DNA of 43,961 nt. Source: JAAKFL01 sp964629645 (GTDB taxonomy: Bacteria; Chlamydiota; Chlamydiia; Chlamydiales; SLFE01). The stretch's first letter is position 1; every line of letters starts with the position of its first letter. The translations under genes and the position numbers were made by a program. Shown in pieces: positions 26,661 through 35,935 of this stretch. Location of the stretch: the NCBI GenBank assembly GCA_964629645.1, contig CAZVSU010000009.1, positions 1-43,961 on the forward strand. Reading direction: 5' to 3'. Below the pieces are notes generated by a model that made no database searches, was not told the origin of the DNA, and saw only the letters and a list, made by a program, of their open reading frames with translations.

Positions 26661-26756
26661 TAGGGAACGTCTTCAAAATCAAAAAAAATGTGTATGAACC
26701 ATCTCGCATTGAGCCTTTCGACGTGAAAGGTTTGGTTCATCGCCTTCATTTTTTTT
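26661..26756. repeat. Half copy of the palindromic repeat plus an adjoining hairpin
   Basis: TAGGGAACGTCTTCAAAAT (26661-26679) matches one arm of the GGGGACGTC family. Next to it, ATGAACC (26694-26700) pairs with GGTTCAT (26734-26740), enclosing CCTTTC-GACGT-GAAAGG (26714-26730). T8 follows on the plus strand (26749-26756), and T8 also follows on the minus strand (A8 at 26681-26688). It lies between the divergent MFS and batD genes. Confidence 0.5.
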
Positions 26757-26819
26757 CTGCCGTTGTGTCCTCTAATTTTGTATGGACACCCTTGATCAAA
26801 ATAAATATTGTCTGAAGTC

Positions 26820-28316
26820 ATGAAGTGGGTCTTAATAGTCTTGGCGATGAGCGCTTCGGCACTTTTCGGAGCGGCAATGGATGTGGCGGTTCCTGAAACA
26901 CCGACGATCCCTTTCGATCCGATAAGAGGGCGCATCACGATCATCCACACTCCAAGCGAAGAGGTCGATATGGAGTCGTTTCAAGTGGAGGGCCGGCCTC
27001 TAGCCGTTGACTTTTTAGAAAAACAAGAGGAAGACGGAGTCGTGCGCTCTTTCTTCCAATTTGACATCATGCCGGGCCAGGAGGGGTTGAATGCCCTGCC
27101 TAGTATTCGCGTTCGCGTTGGTGATGAGACGGTCGCATCTCCTGCCTTAATCTACGAGGTGGTCTACCAAATACCTGATTCGGGCCTCAGACTCAAAGCT
27201 TTTGTCCAAGGGGAGGCCCCTTTTTATCCCGGAGAGCGGTTGAAGTTCATCTACAAAATTTACTTTTTGGGCAACGTTCAGCTCACAAAAGATCAGCTGC
27301 CGTTAATTGAAGCCGAAGGGTTTGAAAAAATTGGGCCTCTCAGAGTGACCGAATCGGAAGAAAAGGGGTTCAAAGTGCAAATCATCACCCAGGATGTCGA
27401 GGCCGTCGCACCGGGAGACTTCACATTCGAAGAGTCGCTCCTGGAGGGAATCATCGACGGATCAAGAGCAGTTCAAACGGCTGTCGAGCCCTTTACTTTG
27501 ACGATCGAGCCCTTTCCCGTCGAAACAAAACCGGCTAATTTTATCGGTACCGGCGGCATATTTACGGTTCGCTCCCGCCTTAGATCGCCGCGTCAAATCA
27601 AAGTAGGCGATAAAATCAGCCTCGAACTCGTCTTCCGTGGCGATGGCAACTTGGAAAGCCTTCATCTTCCCAATCTTTTTTGCCAGCCGGCGATCATGGG
27701 CTTTTTCGACGCGACCAGGGCGCCTCCCGTTTCTTCCATTGAGGGAAATACGAAAACATTCACCGTGGAAATGGTGCCGCTGACACACCTTGTCAACGAG
27801 ATTCCTCCCTTATCCTTTTCGATCTATGACTCAAAAACAAACGCCTATTCGACGATTAAAACCCGCCCGCTTTCACTCAAGGTGGCGCCGGCAGCGCTGC
27901 CTGAGCTTTCGCGGCCGCCGGTTGCACAAAGGAAAGAGGAAAAATCCCAAAGACAAACTCCGCTCCCGCCGGCAAAGCAGGTCGCAACCAAACGCAGACT
28001 TACTCCCTCGTGGCCTCACTTTGTCGCGACGTTTTGCATTGCGGCATTCATTCTGTTGGCTCAATACTTATCTCGGGATCAGCTGCTGAAAATGTGGAGG
28101 CGGCCAAAGCCAAAGCCGCGCCAAACTCTGATCAAAGAGGCGCTTTGTTATTCTTTGAACGACCGAAGATTTTACCTCAAAATGAGAGAGGCAGCTTCAG
28201 GAATTGAAAGCGACAAGGCCCGTTCTTTTCGCCGCGAGCTCGATGCGATTCGCTATGGAAATAAACGTGTGTCTAAAGAACGCCTGCTCGCCGAAGCTCG
28301 GGAGGTCATTGCGTGA
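26820..28316 (+). CDS. batD: BatD-like protein
   Basis: This 498-residue protein has a signal peptide (MKWVLIVLAMSASALFGA), a long beta-rich periplasmic region, and one C-terminal membrane helix (about 400-420, HFVATFCIAAFILLAQYL) followed by a basic cytosolic tail. The repeated beta-domain pattern PFYPGERLKFIYKIYFLG then IKVGDKISLELVFRGDGNL is typical of the BatD (oxygen tolerance, PF13584) family. BatD normally works with the MoxR/BatA/BatB von Willebrand proteins, none of which are in this window. The ATG 26820 gives the better signal peptide than TTG 26808. It overlaps the next gene by 4 bases (GTGA). Confidence 0.8.
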   Translation: MKWVLIVLAMSASALFGAAMDVAVPETPTIPFDPIRGRITIIHTPSEEVDMESFQVEGRPLAVDFLEKQEEDGVVRSFFQFDIMPGQEGLNALPSIRVRVGDETVASPALIYEVVYQIPDSGLRLKAFVQGEAPFYPGERLKFIYKIYFLGNVQLTKDQLPLIEAEGFEKIGPLRVTESEEKGFKVQIITQDVEAVAPGDFTFEESLLEGIIDGSRAVQTAVEPFTLTIEPFPVETKPANFIGTGGIFTVRSRLRSPRQIKVGDKISLELVFRGDGNLESLHLPNLFCQPAIMGFFDATRAPPVSSIEGNTKTFTVEMVPLTHLVNEIPPLSFSIYDSKTNAYSTIKTRPLSLKVAPAALPELSRPPVAQRKEEKSQRQTPLPPAKQVATKRRLTPSWPHFVATFCIAAFILLAQYLSRDQLLKMWRRPKPKPRQTLIKEALCYSLNDRRFYLKMREAASGIESDKARSFRRELDAIRYGNKRVSKERLLAEAREVIA

Positions 28317-28957
28317 GACGCTTTTTCTTTTTTTTACTCATTTTGACCGGATCCCTCGCATCCTCGGATCCCAACCAAAACCTCGCAAGAGCGCTCGAGT
28401 CGGACAACCCTATTGCAATCGGCAATGCCTATCTCGCCTTGGAAGAGCTTCCTTGGGCTGTTCTTTACTTCAGAAAGGCTCTGCAAGAAGATCCGGGCAA
28501 CACTGATTTGCAAAAGACCCTGAATCTGACGTTGGCGGCATTGCCGGGATCAAAGACAGAGTGGAAGGCGCAAACGTTTACGTCCCTTTACTTCGTTTTC
28601 TCTTTGCTCGTGGCGGCGACAGCGGTGTTGGGGTCTTTAGCCATATGGTTAAAAAATAGGCGGTGGCCCCTCTTTTTTGCTCTTGCCCTAGCCGCTTCTT
28701 TGATGGTCTTTGCAGAAGCAGCCAGACGGCGCTATTTGACTCCGATTCCAGCTGCCATCATCTCTTCTTCGCCACTTTACAGAACACCGGCTGCGGAAGG
28801 GGGGATCGTCTTACCTCACCCCCTCTTTGCCGGATCGGTCGTCGGCGTCATCGATTTCGACGCCGATGGCGAGTGGTTGAAAGTGACAACCCAAGAAGGA
28901 ACCGTCGGTTTTATCCCGATGACGGCGGCGCGAATTTTAAGTTCAAGTATAAGGTGA
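28313..28957 (+). CDS. BatE-like TPR/SH3 membrane protein
   Basis: This 214-residue protein starts with GTG overlapping the batD stop. It has a signal peptide (RFFFFLLILTGSLASS), then a TPR-like pair (NAYLALEELPWAVLYFRKAL, LQEDPGNTDLQ). Two membrane helices follow (about 88-110 and 117-135). The C-terminal SH3-like domain (about 140-210) includes GEWLKVTTQEGTVGFIP. This layout is that of BatE, which partners BatD in aerotolerance operons of other phyla. The orientation implies that the SH3 domain is periplasmic. Confidence 0.72.
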   Translation: MRRFFFFLLILTGSLASSDPNQNLARALESDNPIAIGNAYLALEELPWAVLYFRKALQEDPGNTDLQKTLNLTLAALPGSKTEWKAQTFTSLYFVFSLLVAATAVLGSLAIWLKNRRWPLFFALALAASLMVFAEAARRRYLTPIPAAIISSSPLYRTPAAEGGIVLPHPLFAGSVVGVIDFDADGEWLKVTTQEGTVGFIPMTAARILSSSIR

Positions 28958-29029
28958 CTTTCGCTAAAATGAATACCAAAGCCAAAATTGATCCTTCAAA
29001 TTTATGAGACTCTTCAAATTGGAAAAAAA

Positions 29030-30049
29030 GTGAATCAGAAGCCAGACAAAAGAGACCCCACCGGAGTCGCTGTGGATCGCCGCGTTCTTTACAACACACT
29101 GAGACTTCACTATCTGGAAGATTCCAACCTCGACGTCGAACCATGGCAGGTGACCAATTACCGAAGAGAGTCAACTGAGTCGCTGATTGAACAGCTCGCC
29201 TCCTTTGACATTCACCTCGATCCTTCCAGCTTTACCGCTTATGCTGAGCACTGCGACTCTCCGGAAGCGCTCACCGATGAGTTTCTGGCCGATGCCGAAG
29301 TGGAGCCCGAAATCGCCGATTATATCTACCTTTTGATTTTCGAACTCTGGCGCCGGCTCATGCCTGAGAGGCAAACGATGTCGCTTTTTTGCGACGAATT
29401 GGACCATAGAATCGAACAGTTCGAACGAGAGGAACTCCCGTCTTACGAACCGCTCGAAGATGCCATTGCGAACCTTCAATACATTCTCGATGAAGAAGTG
29501 GACGATGGCGCCGATCCAAGAGACGTGTTTGAGACGGTCAAACACTCCTGCGCACACGACGTCGAGAATTTTCTTTATCACTTTGTTGACCTGCAGATCG
29601 ACAACAACAATCTCATCTACGCCTCGGATGTCTTGGAAGGTTTCAACGATTATGTCGACGACCCTAAATGGTTCGCCCTCCTCAAAGCACGCCTTCTTTT
29701 TTCGAGCGAGCCCGAAGAAGCGGCCGATCTCGTGGAGCATCTCATCGAATTGACAGCCGAAGAGACCGACATCAACTTTCACCTCGAATTTCTCTCTTCC
29801 CTCGTTCAAGAGGGGAACCACCAAACGTTTAGACTCATTGCAGAACGGGTGATCGCTCTCCTTAAGAAAGAAGGCGAGTTTCAAGATCTTCTCTCCATAT
29901 GCGAAGACTACTTCCATTGCCTTGACGAAGAAGAGAGCGAACAAGCCGTCCAGTCCATTCTCACCAAGAGAACCGAGAAAGACTCCAGCGCCAAAATCGA
30001 CCTATCGGACGCCGACATCGCCAAGTTGAAGGCACACTTCAATCAGTAA
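29030..30049 (+). CDS. Hypothetical acidic helical protein
   Basis: I do not recognise this 339-residue protein. It is soluble, strongly acidic and helical, without signal or membrane segment. Helical repeats in the second half (SEPEEAADLVEHLIELTAEET, NHQTFRLIAERVIALLKKEG) suggest a TPR/HEAT-like scaffold. The start is uncertain: a TTG-initiated frame opens at 28988, but GTG 29030, preceded by GGAAAAAAA, gives a plausible hydrophilic N-terminus (NQKPDKRDPTG). It lies 72 bases downstream of the BatE-like gene and overlaps the convergent membrane-protein gene by 7 bases. Confidence 0.6.
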   Translation: MNQKPDKRDPTGVAVDRRVLYNTLRLHYLEDSNLDVEPWQVTNYRRESTESLIEQLASFDIHLDPSSFTAYAEHCDSPEALTDEFLADAEVEPEIADYIYLLIFELWRRLMPERQTMSLFCDELDHRIEQFEREELPSYEPLEDAIANLQYILDEEVDDGADPRDVFETVKHSCAHDVENFLYHFVDLQIDNNNLIYASDVLEGFNDYVDDPKWFALLKARLLFSSEPEEAADLVEHLIELTAEETDINFHLEFLSSLVQEGNHQTFRLIAERVIALLKKEGEFQDLLSICEDYFHCLDEEESEQAVQSILTKRTEKDSSAKIDLSDADIAKLKAHFNQ

Positions 30050-30711
30050 AGGGCGATGTGATACTGCTCGTTTAAGATGAGGTGGGAGATCCACCCTAAA
30101 TCTGCAAGCCCCCTCAGACAGGCCAGTCCGCCGACAATGAGGGCCGATCCCCCTATCAATGTGTTGGCGCTTGATTTGAATCGATGAAACAGTGTCTTTG
30201 CCTGCATGGCAAAAAAAAGAGAGGGCGAGGTGAACAAAGCGAATAAAGCGCCGTTTGCAAGGCCCACCCATACGCTCTCAGAGAGCGCGCACGCCGAAAA
30301 CACGATAAGCGTCTGGCCGCATGGCAGCAAAATTGTGGCAAAACCAAAGAGAAACGTCGGCAGTCTTTCATCTCTTAAAAGAAGAAGAGACATCGTCTGG
30401 TTGACGCCTTGGAAACTCTTAGGGAGCGGAATGGACCGACCCATCATCGTGAGCACCCCGGCAGACGCGATCACAAGACCAAAAATAAGGCTGGTGGCCG
30501 CAGAAATGTGGGTACGGGCCAAGATGACATTCACGACAGCGCCCAATCCCCCGGCGAGCCCCCCGGCAAGCGTAAACGACGCCGTTCTCCCGACAAAATA
30601 AAACGCTTTATGGCGATGGTGCCCCAGCATCATGACAAGCGGCCCGCACATCCCCATGCAGTGAAAATTGCCAAGCAGATAAGTGGGAAGCAGCATAAGA
30701 AAAAGACTCAT
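30043..30711 (-). CDS. TauE/SafE-like (UreH_2-type) integral membrane protein
   Basis: This 222-residue protein has about six membrane helices. The N-terminus has the hallmark NFHCMGMCGPLVMM, a HCxGMCG motif typical of the sulfite-exporter-like proteins linked to cytochrome oxidase or copper handling (PF13386). A second Cys-bearing helix, ILLPCGQTLIVF, starts the second half-repeat. Such proteins often move thiol/metal equivalents across the membrane; the actual substrate is unknown. The start overlaps the stop of the small upstream gene (ATGA), so they form an operon. The 3' end overlaps the convergent gene by 7 bases. Confidence 0.75.
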   Translation of the reverse strand: MSLFLMLLPTYLLGNFHCMGMCGPLVMMLGHHRHKAFYFVGRTASFTLAGGLAGGLGAVVNVILARTHISAATSLIFGLVIASAGVLTMMGRSIPLPKSFQGVNQTMSLLLLRDERLPTFLFGFATILLPCGQTLIVFSACALSESVWVGLANGALFALFTSPSLFFAMQAKTLFHRFKSSANTLIGGSALIVGGLACLRGLADLGWISHLILNEQYHIALY

Positions 30712-30857
30712 AAATTTCCGGTGCGCAACTCCCTCATTTTCATGACGCTTTGCCCTGTTGCTTGGGAGCGTCTGAAAAAAGACGCGTACGCCACAAAGGA
30801 CATCAATAAGATAAAAAGCAGTGGAACGATCAACATCCCGAAGTGTATGGGTTTCAA
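30708..30857 (-). CDS. 49-residue single-pass membrane protein
   Basis: This short frame begins with TTG at 30857 and ends in TGA overlapping the ATG of the TauE-like gene. AAAGGAGG stands 9 bases before the start, an excellent Shine-Dalgarno. The protein has one membrane helix (about 7-24, GMLIVPLLFILLMSFVAYA) followed by a basic tail (FFRRSQATGQSVMKMREL). The strong ribosome binding site, the coupling and the hydrophobic helix support a real gene. Small membrane proteins (CcoQ, CcoS) occur beside HCxGMCG proteins in cbb3-oxidase clusters, so a role in oxidase assembly is possible, but no diagnostic motif is visible. Confidence 0.6.
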   Translation of the reverse strand: MKPIHFGMLIVPLLFILLMSFVAYASFFRRSQATGQSVMKMRELRTGNL

Positions 30858-30952
30858 GGCAGGAGACCTCCTTTTTTCAATGACTATAATGGGTTTTATT
30901 AAATAATGCGATCCCTTAAGAATAAAGATAGGCTCAAATAAGAGGGTGCCCC

Positions 30953-33502
30953 ATGGATATTAAGTTCAAAAGCCAGGTCGACATGCTTTCGGCCAAAATT
31001 AAACATTACCTCATCACGCAGATGGGACGGGTGAACGATCATGCTGATGACGAGGAGTTCTACCGCGCTTTTGCCTACGCGCTTCGTGAAGAGATCATGA
31101 TCAACTGGCTTGCCACTTATCAAACGATGTATAAGAAAGACTTAAGGACGCTTCACTACATTTCGATGGAATACCTTCCCGGCCGCCTTTTTTCCAATAA
31201 TATTCTGAACATCAACGCTCAAGAACTTGTCATCCACGTGATGCAAAAATTGGGACGCAACTATAAAAAAATCATCGCCCACGAACCGGATCCCGGCCTT
31301 GGGAACGGCGGTCTCGGGCGGCTGGCTTCATGCTTTTTAGACTCGCTGGCCACCCACCATTATCCGGTCAAAGCCTATGGACTCAGGTATCAGTACGGGA
31401 TTTTTGAGCAGGTGATCCAGCGCGAAGAACAGATCGAAGCCCCGGACGCTTGGCTCCTCAAAGAATACCCTTGGGAATTCCGCCGCGACATGAGAAAGAT
31501 TATGGTTCCTTTTTGCGGACATATTTCCGAAACGCGCAATATTCATGGCGACCCGATCTACGACTTGCACGACTTTGACGAGGTGGGCGCCCTCCCCTAC
31601 GATGTTCCAATCGTCGGCTACAGCACCGACCACAATTTTTCAGTCCTCACACTGAGGCTATGGTCCACAAAGGAATCGCCCCGCAATTTCCAGCTGCAAC
31701 GCTACAATGCCGGCAGACTCGACCAGGCCGCCGAAAACACCACACTCACTGACGTGCTCTATCCGAGCGATTGGCACGACGCGGGGAAAAGGACCCGTCT
31801 CAAACAAGAATTTCTTTTAGTATCGGCCTCTCTTCAAGACATCGTCCGAAACTATCTTGAACGACACAAAAACTTCCGCGATTTTGCCGATAAAGTGGCC
31901 ATTCAGATCAACGATACCCACCCCGCCCTTGTCATCGCCGAGCTGACCCGCATGCTCGTTAGGGAATACGACCTGCCGTGGAAGACAGCTGTCGACATCA
32001 CAAGAAAAGTGACCGGCTACACCAACCACACGATCTTAAGCGAAGCGCTGGAAAAATGGGAACAGAATCTTATGGGCTTTTTGCTCCCGAGACAACTCAA
32101 AGTGATCGAAAGGTTGAACGAAGAATTCTGCAATCAGATTCGGACGAAATACCCCGGCGACGAAGAGCGTGTCAGAAGAATGTCGATCATTGAAAATGGG
32201 CAAGTGAATATGGCGCACCTGTCAATCGTGGGAAGCCACAGCGTCAATGGAGTGGCCGAGCTCCACACCGATATCTTGAGAAACAAGGTGTTCAAAGATT
32301 TTTATGACATGTATCCCGACAAATTCGTCAATGTGACCAACGGCGTCACACAAAGGCGCTGGCTTCTCCACTGCAACCCCGATCTCGCATCCTTTATTTC
32401 GACAAGAATCGGCGATCGTTGGATCACCGATTTTTCTGAAATCCAAAAACTTGAAGGATTTGCTTCCGATTCCAACAGCCAAAATGAGTTCCTAAGGATC
32501 AAAAGAAAGAATAAAGAGCGCCTTGTCGACCATCTCGATGAAGTGGGCGATAAAAGAGAAATTCCATACCCTATTATCGACACCTCATCCCTTTTCGATA
32601 TCCAGATCAAAAGGATACACGAATATAAACGTCAGTTGCTCAATATTTTACATATGATCATCCTCTACAATGAGCTTCGTGACAATCCCGGCGGCGTCAG
32701 GATCAAAAGGACATGCCTTGTCGCCGGAAAAGCCGCAGCCAGCTACGACGTCGCCAAAACCATCATTCGCCTGATCAATTGTGTGGCGCGCCGCGTGAAC
32801 CGCGATCCCGATATTCGAGGGCAGTTGAAAGTTCTGTTTTATGAAAACTACAACGTGACGAAAGCCGGACTGATCATTCCGGCTGCCGACCTTTCAGAAC
32901 AAATCTCAACGGCCGGGCTTGAGGCCTCAGGGACAGGGAATATGAAACTTGCGATGAACGGGGCGCTCACAATTGGGACAAGGGATGGCGCGAATATCGA
33001 GATGGAGCAAGACATCACGTCGCAATGGTGGCCCTTTGCCTTTGGCTCTAGTGCCGAAGAGATCGCCAAGCTCAAGGAGGAGGGGTCTTACAATCCCATT
33101 GAGATCATGACGCACAACAGCCAGATACAAAGAGCTGTCGATATGCTCCGCGACCGCTCCTTTGCTGAAAACGATGACGAACATGAAGCGTTCAGCGACC
33201 TCTACCACCGACTCGTCGAGGGAACGGGCGTCGATGTACCGGCGGACCCTTTCTTTGTCCTTCAAGATTTAGAAAGCTATTGCGCTACGCAAAAGAAAGT
33301 CGAAGAGCTCTTTAGCAAACCGATGGTCTGGGCTGAGACCTGTCTCCATAATATTGCCCGCATGGGGCAATTCAGCACTGACCGCTCGATTTTGAACTAC
33401 GCCAAAAAGGTATGGAACATCCAGCCCTTCAAGCCGGATCCTGAGATTTACGAGAGAGTCAGCAATGACTTTAGAGAGGCCGATCAGTGCCGTATCTATT
33501 AA
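30953..33502 (+). CDS. glgP: Glycogen phosphorylase
   Basis: This 849-residue cytosolic enzyme belongs to GT35. It cleaves alpha-1,4 glucan with phosphate to give glucose-1-phosphate, using pyridoxal phosphate. Visible family motifs are EPDPGLGNGGLGRLASCFLD (about 104-123), QINDTHPALVIAELTRML and KRIHEYKRQLLNILH. The PLP-binding segment is EASGTGNMKLAMNGALTIGT, with the Schiff-base lysine at about K665. Length and motifs are complete. AGAGGG lies 6 bases before the ATG. It is oriented away from the small membrane-protein gene; glgC lies about 1 kb downstream, beyond the minus-strand artJ-like gene. Confidence 0.95.
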   Translation: MDIKFKSQVDMLSAKIKHYLITQMGRVNDHADDEEFYRAFAYALREEIMINWLATYQTMYKKDLRTLHYISMEYLPGRLFSNNILNINAQELVIHVMQKLGRNYKKIIAHEPDPGLGNGGLGRLASCFLDSLATHHYPVKAYGLRYQYGIFEQVIQREEQIEAPDAWLLKEYPWEFRRDMRKIMVPFCGHISETRNIHGDPIYDLHDFDEVGALPYDVPIVGYSTDHNFSVLTLRLWSTKESPRNFQLQRYNAGRLDQAAENTTLTDVLYPSDWHDAGKRTRLKQEFLLVSASLQDIVRNYLERHKNFRDFADKVAIQINDTHPALVIAELTRMLVREYDLPWKTAVDITRKVTGYTNHTILSEALEKWEQNLMGFLLPRQLKVIERLNEEFCNQIRTKYPGDEERVRRMSIIENGQVNMAHLSIVGSHSVNGVAELHTDILRNKVFKDFYDMYPDKFVNVTNGVTQRRWLLHCNPDLASFISTRIGDRWITDFSEIQKLEGFASDSNSQNEFLRIKRKNKERLVDHLDEVGDKREIPYPIIDTSSLFDIQIKRIHEYKRQLLNILHMIILYNELRDNPGGVRIKRTCLVAGKAAASYDVAKTIIRLINCVARRVNRDPDIRGQLKVLFYENYNVTKAGLIIPAADLSEQISTAGLEASGTGNMKLAMNGALTIGTRDGANIEMEQDITSQWWPFAFGSSAEEIAKLKEEGSYNPIEIMTHNSQIQRAVDMLRDRSFAENDDEHEAFSDLYHRLVEGTGVDVPADPFFVLQDLESYCATQKKVEELFSKPMVWAETCLHNIARMGQFSTDRSILNYAKKVWNIQPFKPDPEIYERVSNDFREADQCRIY

Positions 33503-33561
33503 ACCCTAACCCGCGCCCTCTTCTCGTCTGACAGTCGTTGCGGAATGGTGGGGAAACACAA

Positions 33562-34356
33562 TTAAATATCGTAGTTTTCAGCGCCGGTGTAAGTGGACGG
33601 ATCGAAAAGGCCCCATTTGATTAACAGTCTCTGGTAGGTGCCGTCATCAATCAGCTTCTGAAGCCCTCGGTTAAAATGTTCGATCATATCTTTTTCTAAG
33701 GGTTCTCTGCGGGTCATCAAGCGAAGCCCGTCGTCTGTCAACGGAGGGGGCACAACCCTAAGCTCCCCTTGATAAAAACTATCGACATATTCATGGGCGG
33801 GGAGCGATTCCATAATGACCCCGTCGATCTGATCTTCCGCTAAATTTCTCAGCGCAAACAAAATAGTCTCGTAGGGAATGAAAATGATCCCGTTGGTGTT
33901 GTCAACCCTATAATTCACCGAAGTGCGCGGCTCAATTCCCACAACTTGGTTTTTCATATCTTCTAGCGATTGAGCCTTTGAGTCGATTTGGACCACAAGA
34001 ATCGGGCCCAAAAGAAAAAATGTATCGGAGAATTCATATTTTCGTTTCAGTCGTTGCGTCGGCCTCTCAAATGTGACGATGGCATCAAAAATGCCCCGGT
34101 CGAGGTTTTCGGTCAGAGCGTTGTGTGGCGCCGAATCAAGATCGACCTTAAACCCCTCATTATCAGCAATCGTATAAATCAGCTCGTCGGTAAAGGCAAG
34201 CATATTGCGCTCTTTTCCGAGAAGATTGAGCGGATACCAGGAGCGGTCTCTAGCAATGCGGTAAATTTTTGCTTCTTCAGGACCGCCGCATCCCGACACA
34301 AGAAGAGAAATGAAAAAGAGCGCAAATAGTGATCCCGTAAAAAAATAAAGACGCAT
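33562..34356 (-). CDS. Amino-acid ABC transporter substrate-binding lipoprotein, ArtJ-like
   Basis: This 264-residue lipoprotein has a signal ending in the lipobox LVSGC (Cys23). The SBP_bac_3 fold has a first-lobe GFKVDL segment, FDAIVTFERPTQRLKRKYEF (the usual D-x-x-x-x-x-x-x-x-T-x-x-R pattern), and the end motif FNRGLQKLIDDGTYQRLLIKW. In chlamydiae the homologous ArtJ binds arginine; the ligand here is not proven. No permease or ATPase gene is adjacent. It diverges from glgC across a 212-base gap. Confidence 0.85.
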   Translation of the reverse strand: MRLYFFTGSLFALFFISLLVSGCGGPEEAKIYRIARDRSWYPLNLLGKERNMLAFTDELIYTIADNEGFKVDLDSAPHNALTENLDRGIFDAIVTFERPTQRLKRKYEFSDTFFLLGPILVVQIDSKAQSLEDMKNQVVGIEPRTSVNYRVDNTNGIIFIPYETILFALRNLAEDQIDGVIMESLPAHEYVDSFYQGELRVVPPPLTDDGLRLMTRREPLEKDMIEHFNRGLQKLIDDGTYQRLLIKWGLFDPSTYTGAENYDI

Positions 34357-34510
34357 TGACTTCCTATTCTACCCAATCTTAAACCTGCCGGCGATTATTC
34401 TCAATCTCCGTGTTGAAACAAAACGGAGGATTGTCTTTGCGGCATTCATACTCTGATCGTCTTGTCAAAACGAATCCCTGAATCGTTGAAAAAATTAATC
34501 TTATTTATTC

Positions 34511-34537
34511 TTGTAAAGAACAATTATTTTTTATAAC
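34511..34537 (+). promoter_or_regulatory. Putative glgC promoter
   Basis: TTGTAA (34511-34516) and TATAAC (34532-34537) are 15 bases apart, short but in AT-rich DNA and 31 bases before the glgC ATG. TCTTGT with 17-base spacing is an alternative -35. Confidence 0.35.
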
Positions 34538-34568
34538 TTAGCGTTAGGTTTGAATTAAAGACGGTAAT

Positions 34569-35900
34569 ATGTCCTCGTCCATTTTACACCATCCAAGATC
34601 GATAAGAGAAATCATTCCTGTCGATATGCATCGGGTGTCTTGCATCGTGCTTGGAGGAGGGCGCGGCACTCGTCTGTTTCCCTTGACAGCGACAAGAAGC
34701 AAACCCGCCATCAGCTTCGGCGGCCGCTACCGACTGATTGACGTTCCCATATCAAATGCTGTGAACTCGGGCTGTTACAAGATTTCTATCATCACCCAAT
34801 TTCTTTCCTCTTCGATCCACCGCCATATTGTTCAGGCGTATCATATGGATCAATTTTCTTCTGGCTTCATCGATATTTTAGCTGCCGAACAAAAACCGAC
34901 ACAAAAAACATGGTTTCAAGGAACTGCCGATGCGGTGCGGCAAAATCGCCACGCTCTCGTCGACATCGCCGCCGACTACTTCTTGATTCTGTCGGGAGAC
35001 CAGCTCTACAACATGAATTTTCGAAAGATGGTCGCTTACGCGCAGACGACAGACGCCGATCTTTTAATTGCCGCTCTTCCTGTGAAAAAAGAGGAAGCAA
35101 AAAAGCTGGGGCTCCTCAAAGTCAAAGAGAATCATGAGGTTGTCGATTTTGTCGAAAAACCTGAAGAGCCTGCGGTTCTAGATGAGTATTCCCTCCCCCC
35201 TAGCTTTCTTGAGCACGAAGGCTTCACTCCTTTTGGTGAGAAACGTCACTTAGGCTCTATGGGGATCTATCTTTTCAAAAGAGATGTGCTCTTTCAACTT
35301 TTGGAAAACAATCCCGGCGTCGACTTCGGGAAAGAGTTGATTCCCGATAAAGTGAAAAAGGGAGGCGTTTACGCCTTTATCTATGACGGATATTGGGAAG
35401 ATATCGGAACGATCAAAACATTTTACGATGCCAATATGGCCCTGACCGAACCCTTGCCAAAATTCAACTGCTACGACGAGAACAACCCGATTTATACCTC
35501 TGCCCACCAACTTCCCGGGCCGAAAATCTTCAATACCAAAATCACAAACTCTATTATTGGCGAAGGTTCAATTATCGAGGCAAAAGAAGTGGTCCGGAGC
35601 GTTCTTGGAACCCGTTCCATCGTCAGGAGGGGGACCGTTATCAAGAATTCCTACATTATGGGAAATGATGACTACGAGCCGCCTGTCACAGATTCACCCC
35701 ACTTTCCGGAAAGACTGGAAATCGGAGAAGAGTGCCTTATTGAAAAAGCGATCATCGATAAGAATGTCTTTTTGGGGAAGGGAGTCCGTTTGATCAATGA
35801 AAAGGGCCTCGACCATTACGACGGCGACCACCTCTACGTCCGAGACGGCATCATTGTCGTCACGAGGGGAGCGACTCTCCCGGATGGTTTCACCTTTTAG
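34569..35900 (+). CDS. glgC: Glucose-1-phosphate adenylyltransferase
   Basis: This 443-residue enzyme makes ADP-glucose from ATP and glucose-1-phosphate, the committed step of bacterial glycogen synthesis. Visible motifs are the nucleotide-binding LGGGRGTRLFPLTATRSKPA (about 28-47), YRLIDVPISNAVNSGCYKI, the catalytic-Asp ILSGDQLYNM, GVDFGKELIP and GYWEDIGTIKTFYDANMALT. The C-terminal part forms a left-handed beta helix. The N-terminus carries about 20 residues before the fold; a Met at residue 20 is an alternative start. With glgP it shows glycogen turnover in this organism. Confidence 0.93.
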   Translation: MSSSILHHPRSIREIIPVDMHRVSCIVLGGGRGTRLFPLTATRSKPAISFGGRYRLIDVPISNAVNSGCYKISIITQFLSSSIHRHIVQAYHMDQFSSGFIDILAAEQKPTQKTWFQGTADAVRQNRHALVDIAADYFLILSGDQLYNMNFRKMVAYAQTTDADLLIAALPVKKEEAKKLGLLKVKENHEVVDFVEKPEEPAVLDEYSLPPSFLEHEGFTPFGEKRHLGSMGIYLFKRDVLFQLLENNPGVDFGKELIPDKVKKGGVYAFIYDGYWEDIGTIKTFYDANMALTEPLPKFNCYDENNPIYTSAHQLPGPKIFNTKITNSIIGEGSIIEAKEVVRSVLGTRSIVRRGTVIKNSYIMGNDDYEPPVTDSPHFPERLEIGEECLIEKAIIDKNVFLGKGVRLINEKGLDHYDGDHLYVRDGIIVVTRGATLPDGFTF

Positions 35901-35935
35901 CCTTTCTGTTATACTTTCGCGAAAAAGGATGTACG

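Noticed and set aside
28991..29021. CTTCAAATT repeated twice, like the arms of the palindromic family
   Set aside because: Too short, no GGGGACGTC end and no inverted arm; it may be chance in AT-rich sequence.
30409..30906. Plus-strand frame of 165 codons
   Set aside because: It is antisense to the TauE-like and 49-residue genes. The minus-strand reading has a strong ribosome binding site and membrane helices.
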